From Mycoplasmopsis pullorum (GTDB taxonomy: Bacteria; Bacillota_I; Bacilli_A; Mycoplasmatales; Metamycoplasmataceae): a stretch of 64,000 nt of DNA. The position numbers and the translations under genes were made by a program. Location: contig NZ_CP017813.1 of NCBI RefSeq assembly GCF_001900245.1, positions 124,001-188,000 on the forward strand. Direction: 5' to 3'. Positions 34,860 through 44,608 of this stretch are shown piece by piece. Position 1 is the first letter of the stretch, and each line of letters starts with the position of its first letter. The notes under the pieces are model-generated. The model had not been told where the DNA came from and did not search any database. It worked only from the letters and a program-made list of their open reading frames with translations.

Positions 34860-35345
34860 ATGAAACGAGCTCATAAAATATTATTTTTTGGTGCACTCAC
34901 AGGGACAATTATAATTGTTGTTAGCGGTGTTGGACTTTGAGCAGCGTGTACTCCGAAAATTCATAACAACCTATAAAATGATAAAGTGTCCCCAGGGGAC
35001 GATTCTAAGAAAGCAACCGAACCAAAAGTTGATGAATCTAAAAATATGGTAACTGTCCCTGGGGACACTGAACCTATTTCAGGTGTTGAAGAAGGTAAAA
35101 AAGATCAAACTAATTAACAAAAAAGTGATGAGTTAAAAATAGTTTTATCTAAAATTGAAAATGATGAAAAATTAAATAAACAAGAAAAATTACTTTATGA
35201 AATTTATGATTCGCTAGATCCAGAAAATATCATTGATCGATTGATTTATTTTATTGAAAAAAGCGATAAAGAATCTGATATAAACCGTTGAATTATTGAG
35301 GATTTGAAAATTTTGCCTGAGCAAACATTTTTAAATAAAGTATAA
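34860..35345 (+). pseudogene. Small lipoprotein gene with two in-frame stops
   Basis: ATG 34860 opens MKRAHKILFFGALTGTIIIV and the lipobox LWAAC, a good lipoprotein signal with a TGA Trp. TAA at about 34974 cuts the frame after 38 residues. The same frame then continues with hydrophilic coding sequence (NDKVSPGDDSKKATEPKVDE), meets a second TAA near 35118, and goes on to TAA 35343-35345. The single frame throughout shows point mutations without frameshifts. TAAAAT ends six bases before the ATG. The GTCCC/GGGAC palindromes at 34988-35000 and 35055-35066 lie inside it. The family is unknown. Confidence 0.75.
34988..35066. repeat. Two GTCCC...GGGAC palindromes
   Basis: GTCCCCAGGGGAC (34988-35000) is a perfect palindrome around one base. 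GTCCCTGGGGAC (35055-35066) is near-perfect. A third, GTCCCTAGGGAC, is at 53373-53384. Confidence 0.7.
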
Positions 35346-35399
35346 AATTCCAAAAAACCTTTAAAACTATTTTATAAGGTGTTTTGGAATTTTATTTTT
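35345..35399 (+). terminator. Terminator after the lipoprotein pseudogene
   Basis: Arms of about 18 bases (35345-35361 and 35377-35394, AAAATTCCAAAA...TTTTGGAATTTT with AACCTT/AAGGT inside) followed by a T run. Confidence 0.75.
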
Positions 35400-35483
35400 A
35401 GTGACTGAAACAAATATTTGAATTTTGTTTAATTTGAGCATTTAATATTTAAAAATTATAATTTTTAAATAGTGTAAATACTT

Positions 35484-35489
35484 TAAAAT
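35484..35489 (+). promoter_or_regulatory. -10 box of dnaE
   Basis: TAAAAT ends seven bases before ATG 35497; no SD lies between. Confidence 0.45.
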
Positions 35490-35496
35490 TCTTAAT

Positions 35497-38448
35497 ATGA
35501 AACAAATGATTTACTTACATGCAAATACTGAATTTTCATTTTTAAATTCAACAATTAAGATTAATGAATATATTCAAAAAGCTAAGGAATTAAACTTTGA
35601 GTTTTTAGCTATTACTGATAAAAACAATTTATTCGGTATGGCTTATTTTGTGAAAGAATGTCAAAAAAATAATATTAAACCGATTGTCGGTTTAGAAATT
35701 AGTCTTTGAGTTGAATCTGAATCTTATCAAGTAATTTTATATCCTTTAAATCATGATGGTTATGAGTTGATGAACTCAATTTCATTTGCAACTAGTCAAG
35801 GTCAACAAATTACTTTAGAACAAATTGATAATCCAAATATTGTATTAGTCGATCACATGGAATTAGGTTTTAATTCAAAAGCTCGAATTTTGCCACAATT
35901 AAAAAACACAATTTTTTATCAAAATCTTTCATCGAATGATTTTAATGATTTGCCAACTGTTTTTATTCCAAGTAAAAACGTTTTTTCACTTTCACAAGAA
36001 TTAGTTTTAGATCGTTTAGTTCAAATTAAAGGCGATTCAAACTTACCTTTTAAACAAAAATATGATCTTTTTGATCAAAACGAATTTAATAATGTTAATG
36101 ACCAAATTTACCAAAATACTATTGAATTAGCAAATAAAGTAGTTTTCTCATATGCTAATCCGAGGCTGAATTTAGCTCAATTTAGTCACGAAAATAACAT
36201 CAAAATTTTAGAAACTAAAATTAACCAAGGACTCAAAGAAAGAAGTAATACCTTTACTCAAAGCGAGTTATTACAGATTCCAAAACGTTTACAATACGAA
36301 TTTGAAGTTATTCAAAAATTGAACTTTATTGATTATTTTTTAATAATTCAAGATGTAATTGAATATGCAAAAAACCAAAACATCGGAATTGGACCAGGTC
36401 GTGGTAGTGCAGCTGGTTCATTGGTGTCTTATTTATTAGGAATTACAAATATCAATCCTTTAAGATTTGACTTACTTTTCGAACGTTTTTTAAACCCTGA
36501 ACGTGTGAGTTGACCAGATATTGATATTGACGTGCAAGATGATAAAAGAGAGTTAATTGCACAATATATCGCAAATAAATATGGTCGTGAATACTGTTGT
36601 TATATTTCAACTTTCCAAACTATTGGAGCAAAAATGGCCATTCGCGACATTGGTCGGACACTATCTATTCCGCTAAGTGTTATTGATGGTATTTCTAAAT
36701 CGCTTAATGATAATGAAACTTTAGAACAGGCTTATGAGCATAATCAACTTTATCGAACTAAAATTTTAAATTATCCACAATTGCATGATTTAGCAAAACA
36801 AATCGAGGGACTTCCGCGTCAACAAGGAACTCATCCAGCTGGGATTATTATTACTTGTGATAAAATTTCACAATTGGCACCACTTTATGATGCAGGTGCG
36901 ATTTTGCCACAGGTGCAGGTACCACTTAATTTTTTAGAAGATTTTGGTTTATTAAAAATTGACTTTTTAGGACTTAAAAATTTAACAATTATTAAAGAAA
37001 TTGAATCATTATTAAAACCAGAAATGTTATTTGATAATCTATTCTTTACTAATTCGAATATTTTGAATGATCCTAAAACACTGATGATTCTAAATGCTGG
37101 ACACACTGAAGGGGTTTTCCAAGTTGAAAGTCCCGGTATGAAAAAGACAATTCGCAAAGTTGGAATCCATTCATTTGATGACTTGTATACCATTATTTCT
37201 CTTTTCCGTCCAGGTCCAATGGAATATATTGATGTTTATGCCAAAAACAAAAGAAATCCAAGTTTAGTCAAAAAAATTGAACCAAATTATGATCGAATCG
37301 TCGAAAATACTTATGGAATTATTGTGTACCAAGAACAAATTATGCAAATTGCTCAAGATGTTGTTGGAATGAGCTTTGGTCAAGCTGATTTGCTCAGACG
37401 TGCAATTTCTAAAAAAGATGAAAAGAAAATGCATGAGTATAAAAAAATGTTTTTTGAATTAGGACTTCAACGTAACATCAAAGTAAATATTTTAGAATCA
37501 ATTTACTCAAATATTGAAAAATTTGCCGATTATGGATTTAATAAATCTCACGCGGTCGCATATGCATATTTAACTTTTAAAATGGCTTATTATAAAGCTC
37601 ATTACAATTTAATTTTCTTCAAAGCTCTAATAACCAACGCTGGTGGTACTCACGCAACTTTAAATCGTTATATTCAAGAATGTCGTGAAAGTGCAATTAA
37701 CGTTTATTCTCCAGAAATCAATAACTCTGGTGGTTCGGTTCGAATTGTTGGAAGTAATTTATTTTTATCTTTCTATACTATTAAAGGAATTGGTAAAAGT
37801 GTGGTGGACAAATTATTAACTGAACGCGTTAGTTATGGAAAATACCAAAACTTTATTGAAGCTTATTTAAGATTACGACTTTTTGGTCTTGGTGAGTCAA
37901 TTTTACAAACTTTAATTAAAGCAAATGTGTTTCGTAATTTCGCAAATTCCAAAACTTTATTAGCTAGTGCAATTAATTTGGAAAACTTTGTTTCATTAAT
38001 TAAAATTCGTCTTAAAAAAGTTACTGATGAAGCTCAAGCGCATCAAATTATCAAAGAAGAAATTGAAAAAGTTCAAAATATTGAAACAATTATGGAACTA
38101 CACGAACCAGATTTAGTTTTTGATCAAGAAAACGAAGTATCTTTATTAGGAAATCGTTATAATACTTTTCCGACAATCAAATACGAATCAGATGTTCTCA
38201 AATTAAATTGCATTCGTGATAAAGAAGTTCGTGTTGTTGCACACGTGAATAAATTTTTCAAAGCTCGTGGTAAAGAATATTACACACTTGAATTAGGTGA
38301 TTCATCACTAGATATTACCATTTTTATTAACGCCTCGAAATATCAAGATTATGAAACTTTAAAAGAAAAAGAGTTAATTTGAGCAACACTCAAACGTTCA
38401 ATTAACACTGGAAAATACTATTTAGTAGAATGAGAGAAGGTTAAATAA
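35497..38448 (+). CDS. dnaE: DNA polymerase III alpha subunit, DnaE type
   Basis: The protein has 983 residues. The N-terminal PHP domain opens [21 protein letters not shown]. The palm has [35 protein letters not shown] followed by PDIDIDVQ (catalytic Asp pair near residues 341 and 343). [45 protein letters not shown] and a C-terminal OB fold ([22 protein letters not shown]) complete it. It is the error-prone or lagging-strand replicase that works beside PolC in Gram-positives and mollicutes. It leads a cluster of replication genes and overlaps the next start in TAATG. Confidence 0.95.
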
Positions 38449-39311
38449 TGAAACGATTTTTACTTGTTGATGGTAACTATTTAATGTTCCAAAGTTTTTA
38501 TGCGACTTATCGTCCGGACTCAAGTTATATTATGTCCAACCAAGAAGGTGTTACTACTAATGGAACCTTTCAATTTTTCAATATGTTAACCAACTTAATT
38601 CAAGAAGTGCGTCCTGATTATTTATTCATCGCTTTTGACGCACCAGGTAAAACATTTCGTCATGAAAAATTAGATTCATATAAAGATAATCGTGTGTCAG
38701 CACCAGTTATTATTTTTGACCAATTCAAATGAACTAAACATATTTTAAACGACTTAAATATTGCTCATGCTGAAATTGTTGGTGCTGAAGCGGATGATTT
38801 AATTGCAACACTTTCAACTCTAGAAGACACTCAAAAAATCATTTACTCAGCCGATAAAGATTTATTGCAATTAGTCAATGAAGATATTTGCATCATCAAA
38901 CGAAATGCTCGCGAAGGAATTTTCGAATATATTAATCTTGCTAATTTTGAAAGTCACTATGAAATTCGTCCTGAACAAATTATTGACTACAAAGGACTTT
39001 TTGGTGATACAAGCGATAACTTGCCAGGCGTTAAAGGAATTGGTGATAAAACTGCTAAAAAATTATTATTGCAATATGGAAATTGAGACACGATTTACCA
39101 GAATCTAGATAATTTAACCCCTTCGGTACGTAAAAAATTAATTGAAGGTAAAGAAAGTGGTGAGTTATGTCGTGAATTGGCAACGCTAAAAAAAGATGTT
39201 GCACAATTAAATCATAATCTTGTTTCTTATGAACTTAACATTAGTGACAATTACGAAACATTAGAATATTTAGAATTGAATCGAATTATTAACAAATTCG
39301 AGAAAATTTAA
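38448..39311 (+). CDS. Stand-alone 5'-3' exonuclease (PolA N-domain type)
   Basis: The protein has 287 residues and consists only of the flap/5'-3' exonuclease domain of Pol I. It shows LLVDGNYLMFQSFYAT, IAFDAPGKTFRHEKLDSYKDNR, VGAEADDLIATL, YSADKDLLQLV and GLFGDTSDNLPGVKGIGDKTAKKLL (HhH). No polymerase domain follows, as usual in mycoplasmas. It removes RNA primers at Okazaki fragments. Confidence 0.94.
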
Positions 39312-39313
39312 TT

Positions 39314-39886
39314 ATGATTGCAGTCGTAGGTAAAGTAGCAAGTGGAAAAAGTACTTTTTTAAAACACTTGCAAGAATTAGGTTTCAAAATTTTCATTTGT
39401 GATGATTATGTCAATTGACTTTATTGCAATGATGAACAAGTGAAATTGAATTTCATTAATTTTTTCGGTCAAGATGTAGTTCAGAACGGACAAATTAACA
39501 AATCTTTCTTAAAAGAGCAAATTAAACTCAATCCACAAAACTTAAAATTTATCGAAAAAGTGATTTTTCCAATCATTTTTGAGCATTTAAAAACACATTT
39601 ATATGATTTTGTTGAAATACCAGTTTTATTTACTGACATAGTTGACTTTAGTAAATTATTTTCAGCAATTTGAAATTTGACAATCGATGAAGAAAATCAC
39701 CAAAAATTTCTTGATTCGCGAAATGTTGATAACTTTTTAAAATCACAATTTATTGAAAAAAAAGCATATTTTTTCGATGAAATTAGCACTTTTCGCGGAA
39801 TTAAGGTTGTGAATATCTCGTTGGATAAAAGAAGAACAAGCGAATCAATTAAAGAATTTTTAAGCAACCAAAAAATCTACATTTAA
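39314..39886 (+). CDS. coaE: Dephospho-CoA kinase
   Basis: The protein has 190 residues. The P-loop is VVGKVASGKST (4-14), then ICDDYVNWLY and the QVKLNFINFFGQDVVQNGQINKSFL stretch typical of CoaE. VEIPVLFTDIVDFSKLF lacks the usual basic residues of the lid. It makes the last step of CoA synthesis. It is weakly conserved, but the order exonuclease-coaE is common in mycoplasmas. Confidence 0.85.
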
Positions 39887-39927
39887 AATACTTTTACTAG
39901 TGCAAATTTTTAGCGTGAGGTAATAAT

Positions 39928-40932
39928 ATGAAAAACAATTTGACTGGATTTTTCCAAATTGAAAAAAATGACAAGATTACTTCTGAAGACTTAAAAAGTC
40001 TTCGTAAATTTTATGCACCAATTTTAGGTGCACAAGCTATTCTTTTGTACGAATATTTATTAGATTTAGCCTCTTCAAGCGATAAAAATAGCTATCATTC
40101 TAACTTTGAATTATCTGCTTTGGACATTCTTTTAGGCACAACTAAAGAAGCGATTACTGACGCAAGAATGAAATTAGAAGCTTTATCTTTAATTGAAACA
40201 TTTAAAGATCACGTTAATTCACGTGTGATTTTTGCTCTTAACCGTCCTTTAGATGCAAAAGGAATTGAAAAAAATATGCTAATTAAACAAAAAATCATTT
40301 CATTAATTGGTAAAAATCAATTCCAAAGATTATTAAAAGATGAAACATTTAAAAATACTTTTGATCGTGATGAAGTTGAAGAAATTTCAGTAGATTTTGA
40401 TAGTTATTTTTATGAAGCAGAAACAACAACTATCCAATCGAATTTAATCAATAATTTAAAAACATCAATTGAAAAAATGGATAAACCCAAAATGGTTCAA
40501 CAAACACAAAAAAATATTCCAACTTTTGGTGTTAATATCCAAAGTCGTTTAAATTTTAGTAACGATAATTATTACGATAACTTTTACGAAGCTGCATTGA
40601 AATTAAATTCATTTGATTTTTATAAATTCTTATTAAATATTCAAGATCTTGAAGAAAGAGAAATTACCTTAATCCAAAAACACTTGAAAAATTTCAAAAG
40701 TGATAAATTATTGAACTTAACAATGTTAATTAGTTACTTTTTAATCAATGGTGTATCATTCAAGTTTGTTTCTTCATTTGCTAAAGAACTTAAAAAACAC
40801 TCAGAAATTGAAAACATGTCTTTTGAAGAATTTGAATTAATTATGGATAATTTTGTCTTTAACAATTCAATGGACCAAATTAGTTACATGAAATTCAAAG
40901 CTCTAAAAAGTTCTTATTTAGGTAATTTATAA
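39928..40932 (+). CDS. DnaB/DnaD-like replication initiation and membrane attachment protein
   Basis: The protein has 334 residues, mostly helical. The N-terminus (FYAPILGAQAILLYEYLLDLAS, FELSALDILLGTTKEAITDARMKLEALSLIETF) has the winged-helix DDBH1 pattern of Gram-positive DnaB. The C-terminal FKFVSSFAKELKKHSEIENMSFEEFELIM fits the DDBH2 domain less clearly. It would load helicase together with the next gene product. The SD is weak (GTGAGG). Confidence 0.78.
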   Translation: MKNNLTGFFQIEKNDKITSEDLKSLRKFYAPILGAQAILLYEYLLDLASSSDKNSYHSNFELSALDILLGTTKEAITDARMKLEALSLIETFKDHVNSRVIFALNRPLDAKGIEKNMLIKQKIISLIGKNQFQRLLKDETFKNTFDRDEVEEISVDFDSYFYEAETTTIQSNLINNLKTSIEKMDKPKMVQQTQKNIPTFGVNIQSRLNFSNDNYYDNFYEAALKLNSFDFYKFLLNIQDLEEREITLIQKHLKNFKSDKLLNLTMLISYFLINGVSFKFVSSFAKELKKHSEIENMSFEEFELIMDNFVFNNSMDQISYMKFKALKSSYLGNL

Positions 40933-40939
40933 TTAAATT

Positions 40940-41770
40940 ATGAAAAATAATAGTGAATTAGATTTATTAAATCAACTTCAAAGCAGCAAATCATTCAATG
41001 TAGTCCAACAATTAAAAAGTTACGACACTTTAGCTTTATTATTCGAAAAATTACAAATTAGCGATCAAGAAATTTTTGACCATGCAATTGAATTCTTTGA
41101 CATTTACGAACAATCACTTCAAAATCAAAGTCGTGTTTTAAAAACTAATGTGATTCGTGAAAATGGTAAACTCAAGTTTTTTAAATTATTTTCGAACAAT
41201 AATGAAGGAAATCGTTTTAAAATTCTTAGTAACACGCTCTTTAGCGATATTTCCGAACCAAATTACAACGCTTCAATTAAATCAATTCTTAATTCTGAAA
41301 ACCGTCAGAATCTTTTTTCATTATTACGTAATTTGGACACTTTAGGACATAGTTTTTCCAACTTTGTTTACCTAAGTGGTCCAATTGTTTCAGGTAAAAG
41401 TTATATTTTAAGTGCTATTTCAAATTATTATGCTCTCAAAGATAAAAAAGTCGCTTTTTTAGATTTAAAAAAGCTTTTTTCTGTGTTTTTAGATTTATTT
41501 GCAAAAAAAAGTAAAATCAATTTCTTAATGCATGAAATCATGAATAGTGAAATTTTATTAATTGATAACTTTGGTTTTAAACATGATACCGAGTGATTTG
41601 TCAATGTCATTATTGAAATCTTAAAACATCGTGCTGAAAAGAATTTAATTACATTTTTAGCTAGTGAAATGCAACTAAAACAATTTAACAACACCGATGA
41701 TGTTAATGCTTTAAAACTTTATAAAATTATTAGTCAAAATAGTGATTTTGTTTTGACGATAAAGGGGTAA
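40940..41770 (+). CDS. DnaI/DnaC-like helicase-loader AAA+ ATPase
   Basis: The protein has 276 residues. Walker A is SGPIVSGKSY near residues 147-156 and Walker B is EILLIDNFG near residue 208. A sensor-like FLASEMQL follows. The N-terminal 120 residues are family-specific. With the DnaB-like gene seven bases upstream, the pair recalls dnaB-dnaI of B. subtilis. It ends one base before fmt. Confidence 0.8.
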
Positions 41771-41771
41771 A

Positions 41772-42605
41772 ATGAGAATAATTTTAGCAGGTACACCTGA
41801 ATTTAGCGTACCGATTTTCGAAAAAATCATTCAAAATTTCAATGTTGTCGCGATCGTTTCGCAACCTGATCGTCCAGCTAATCGTAATTACAAATTACAA
41901 CCAACACCAACTAAATTATTAGCTCAAAAATATAATATTCGTCTTTTTCAGCCAGATAAAATTAGTGAAATTTATGATGAATTAGTCGAATTAAAACCTG
42001 ATTTATTACTAACTTGTGCTTTTGGTCAATACATTCCGCAAAAAGTACTTGACATTCCAAAATATGCACTTAATATTCATGGTTCGCTGCTACCAAAATA
42101 TCGTGGTGCCGCACCAATTCAATATTCATTACTTAATGGTGACACACAAACTGGTATTTCTTTAATGTTTATGACCAAACAAATGGATGCTGGAGACGTC
42201 ATCTTTCAAGCTAAATTAGATATTAATTTAAAAGATACAAGTGATAGTTTATTTGTTAAAATGTGTGATTTAGCAACTCAAAATATCACTCACTGATTAA
42301 ACAAAATTGCTCAAGGTGATTTCACACACACTCCACAAAATCATGAATTGGTCACTCTTTCACCAAAATTATTAAAAGAAGATGCTCAATTGGATTTAAC
42401 TCGTCCTCGAAATGAAATTTTTAATAAAATTCGTGCTTTTAGTTCAAATCCTGGTGCATACACATTTATTGATAATAAACGAGTAAAAATTTATTATGCA
42501 TCGTTAGAGGTAGTAAAAAATGCTCTTAAATTAGAGTGTGCTGATGGTGTTTTATATGCGACTGATTATCAATTTGAATCTAAAAAACGAATCAAATTAT
42601 CATAA
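41772..42605 (+). CDS. fmt: Methionyl-tRNA formyltransferase (short form)
   Basis: The protein has 277 residues against about 310 in E. coli. It shows ILAGTPEFSVPIFEKI, the SQPDRPANRNYKLQPTPTKLLA loop, NIHGSLLPKYRGAAPIQYSLLNGD (formyl-THF site) and MDAGDVIFQ. The C-terminal tRNA-contact domain is compressed and ends at KKRIKLS. SD AAAGGGG is present. It formylates initiator Met-tRNA. Confidence 0.93.
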
Positions 42606-42681
42606 TCAATATTTTGTTAGAAAGTAACAATATTAAGAAAAAATTCTATGAAAATATCACTAAAAAAATCAAAATCAAAAT

Positions 42682-43285
42682 TTTATAAAAATTTAACTTA
42701 TTAGTACCAAATTCTACATCATTAAATAATGCTGGTTTTATGCTTTTGTCAAATCAAGCACAACATGAGTTATATTGTTTTTATATCAAGAAAATGAATC
42801 CGATAAAATAAGTCGCTCACTTTTTTAATAACACGAAATCAAATGTCTTGAATTTAGTTGATCAAGCAATTAATTTTATTATGAAAAACACTGTATTACA
42901 GAGTTTTATCGAATCTAATTCTGCAGTTTGAAGACATCAAAAAATAGCATAATTATTCAAAGATATCGTTTACAATTACTTTATTTATTCTGATTATTCC
43001 TCGGTAAAAGCTCACTGCATTCACATTTGCAAAGAGTATGTTACAGTAACTTCTCCTGCTGAGTATTTTCATAATGTGGAACCAGAAGAATTTTTTACAA
43101 AATTACCAACAAGCAAGAACCGTAATAAATTAATTGCTAAGATATTTAAAAATGCTAATCTAATTCCGAATGACGTAACTGGATTTATTAAAATTATGCA
43201 AATTTGTCATAATATCGATCTTAAAATCGAGTTTTTCAAAACATCAGATGATTTCTCAGTTACAATTTATCACGATAATTTTTAG
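42682..43285 (+). pseudogene. Remnant of an AlbA_2 / HATPase_c_4-type putative regulator
   Basis: Pieces in shifting frames match the C-terminal half of this large family (divergent AAA-4/AlbA_2 proteins). LNNAGFMLLSNQAQHELYCFYI corresponds to LTNAGLLLF..., LVDQAINFIMKNT to the helix after it, and FKDIVYNYFIYSDYSSVKAHCIHI to EALVNALVHRDYS. EYVTVTSPAEYFHNV and TSKNRNKLIAKIFKNANLI correspond to the ISPGGLP and RNPLIAEVF motifs. In-frame stops near 42812 and 42952 and frame changes show decay. The last part, about 42963-43285, is open. The family's role is unclear. The bases 42606-42681 may be an even more worn part. Confidence 0.55.
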
Positions 43286-43292
43286 TCTTAAT

Positions 43293-43325
43293 GCATCCCA
43301 AAATAACTGGGATGCTTTTATTTTG
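43293..43325 (+). terminator. Terminator after the AlbA_2 remnant
   Basis: Perfect stem GCATCCCA/TGGGATGC, then TTTTATTTT. Confidence 0.85.
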
Positions 43326-43329
43326 ACAC

Positions 43330-43358
43330 AAAAAAAGTTTGACACAATTGTATCAAAC
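43330..43358 (-). terminator. ssrA terminator
   Basis: On the minus strand GTTTGATA...TGTCAAAC forms a stem across 43358-43337 followed by six to seven T. Confidence 0.8.
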
Positions 43359-43369
43359 CAAATTCTCTT

Positions 43370-43757
43370 TGGTGGAGATGCCGGGAGTCGAACCCGGGTC
43401 CACATATGTCTACAATAACTAAGTCTACAGTTTATCCTATTTTAATTTACCAATATTAAGCTAACAGGCAAAAACTTAATATTAGCTTCTAAAGTTTGAA
43501 CTTTAAATTTAATTCCTTTAGTAAATTAAATCGATCCTTGAAACCTACATTCATTTCTTAAGGAGAGAAATGATGCAACTTGATGCTATATACTAAGCAA
43601 AAGCAAGATTTGTGTTTCCAGCAAAAGCTGGGTGTGAAAGAACAAAAGATCTTTCTGATTTGTTTTCTTTTCCGTTTAAGAAACCTAGAAGTAATTATAG
43701 TCTACCACACTACTGCATTAACTACCTAAACATACATGTCGAAACCATTACATCCCC
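43370..43757 (-). ncRNA. ssrA: tmRNA
   Basis: About 388 nt. The 5' end GGGGATGTAATGGTTTCGAC pairs its GGGGATG with the 3' CATCTCC, and CCA is encoded. The T-arm GGGTTCGACTCCC is intact. The tag reading frame runs from GGA (43673) to the TAG at 43595-43593. It encodes 26 residues that begin GKENKSERSF and end GNTNLAFA, the last three residues AFA being usual for mycoplasma tags. It rescues stalled ribosomes with SmpB. Confidence 0.96.
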
Positions 43758-43758
43758 G

Positions 43759-44196
43759 CTAGAAGCTTTTGAGTGTTTTTTCCAGACGTTTTTGTACTTC
43801 ACGCTCGATAATTTTTTGTCGTTTGTCATATTTTTTCAAACCTTTAGCAACTGCTATTTCTAGCTTAATTTTACTTGTTTTGGTAAAATATAACTTTGTC
43901 GGAATAATCGTAAACCCTTTAGCATCACATTCAAAAGCAATTTTTTTGATTTGTGCTTTATGTAAAAGTAATTTACGATCTTGATATTCATTTCCTTCGA
44001 CGGCCATGTATTTTGCAAAATATGAATCTTTTAAATACATTTGACCTTTATAGATCGAACAATATGAATTACTTAAACTAACTTTACTAGCTCGAGCTGA
44101 TTTAACTTCTCAACCAGCTAAGACTATTCCACATTCAAAACGGTCAATAATTTCATAATTACGAGTATCTTTTTTGTTATCATAAATTATTTTCAT
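43759..44196 (-). CDS. smpB: SmpB, tmRNA-binding protein
   Basis: The protein has 145 residues. It shows YEIIDRFECGIVLAGWEVKSARASKVSLSNSY (the G-x-E-V-K-S-x-R core, with Trp encoded by TGA), AKYMAVEGNEYQDRKLLLHK and IIPTKLYFTKTSKIKLEIAVAKGLKKYDKR. The stop TAG ends one base before the first G of ssrA. TATAAT at 44212-44207 lies ten bases before the ATG. Confidence 0.96.
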
Positions 44197-44370
44197 AACC
44201 TTGTAAATTATAAAACAAACAATCATTTTTGCAAAATTTATTAATTAAATTGTTATATTATCAATAACTCTATTTTAGATATACCACAAAATAATTTTTC
44301 ATTATAAATTATGAAATTTAATTTATTTTTAATTGATATTTATGGAATAATAAATTTCATTAATATTTTG

Positions 44371-44401
44371 ACTAATAATACTATAAAATAGTAAGATTAG
44401 T
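44371..44401. repeat. Imperfect inverted repeat upstream of the large lipoprotein gene
   Basis: ACTAATAATACTAT and ATAGTAAGATTAGT pair around a 3-base centre with one or two mismatches, and no T tract follows. It sits in the 412-base space between smpB and the lipoprotein gene, which is otherwise AT-rich DNA without an ORF and holds both divergent promoters. Confidence 0.5.
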
Positions 44402-44508
44402 AAAAAAATCCCTCTTTTTGCACTAAAAATGCTCAAATTTGTAGTTTTATCACATGAATATAGATAGATTAAATATTTAAAAGAGTTTTTTAATTTTGTA
44501 AATGTGTG

Positions 44509-44514
44509 TATAAT
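44509..44514 (+). promoter_or_regulatory. -10 box of the large lipoprotein gene
   Basis: TATAAT 95 bases before ATG 44609, just before a structured leader; no clear -35 is seen. Confidence 0.55.
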
Positions 44515-44519
44515 ATCAA

Positions 44520-44580
44520 ATGAGACTTAATATGGTAAATATAGTATCGATAGCAAATGTACATCTATATTTTGTCTCAT
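44520..44580 (+). promoter_or_regulatory. Structured 5' leader of the large lipoprotein mRNA
   Basis: Two nested inverted repeats: ATGAGAC (44520-44526) / GTCTCAT (44574-44580) and, inside, AAATATAG (44537-44544) / CTATATTT (44565-44572). The result is a long stem-loop ending about 28 bases before the start codon, with AAGGA following at 44599. Confidence 0.6.
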
Positions 44581-44608
44581 ATTATAAAAATTTATTAAAA
44601 GGATAAAT

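Noticed and set aside
38448-39311. Truncated PolA caused by mutation
   Set aside because: Mollicutes commonly encode only the 5'-3' exonuclease domain, and coaE follows two bases later, so the short form is normal.
43612-43863. Plus-strand 83-codon frame
   Set aside because: It lies across ssrA and the smpB 3' end on the other strand; the tmRNA fold and tag frame explain the sequence.
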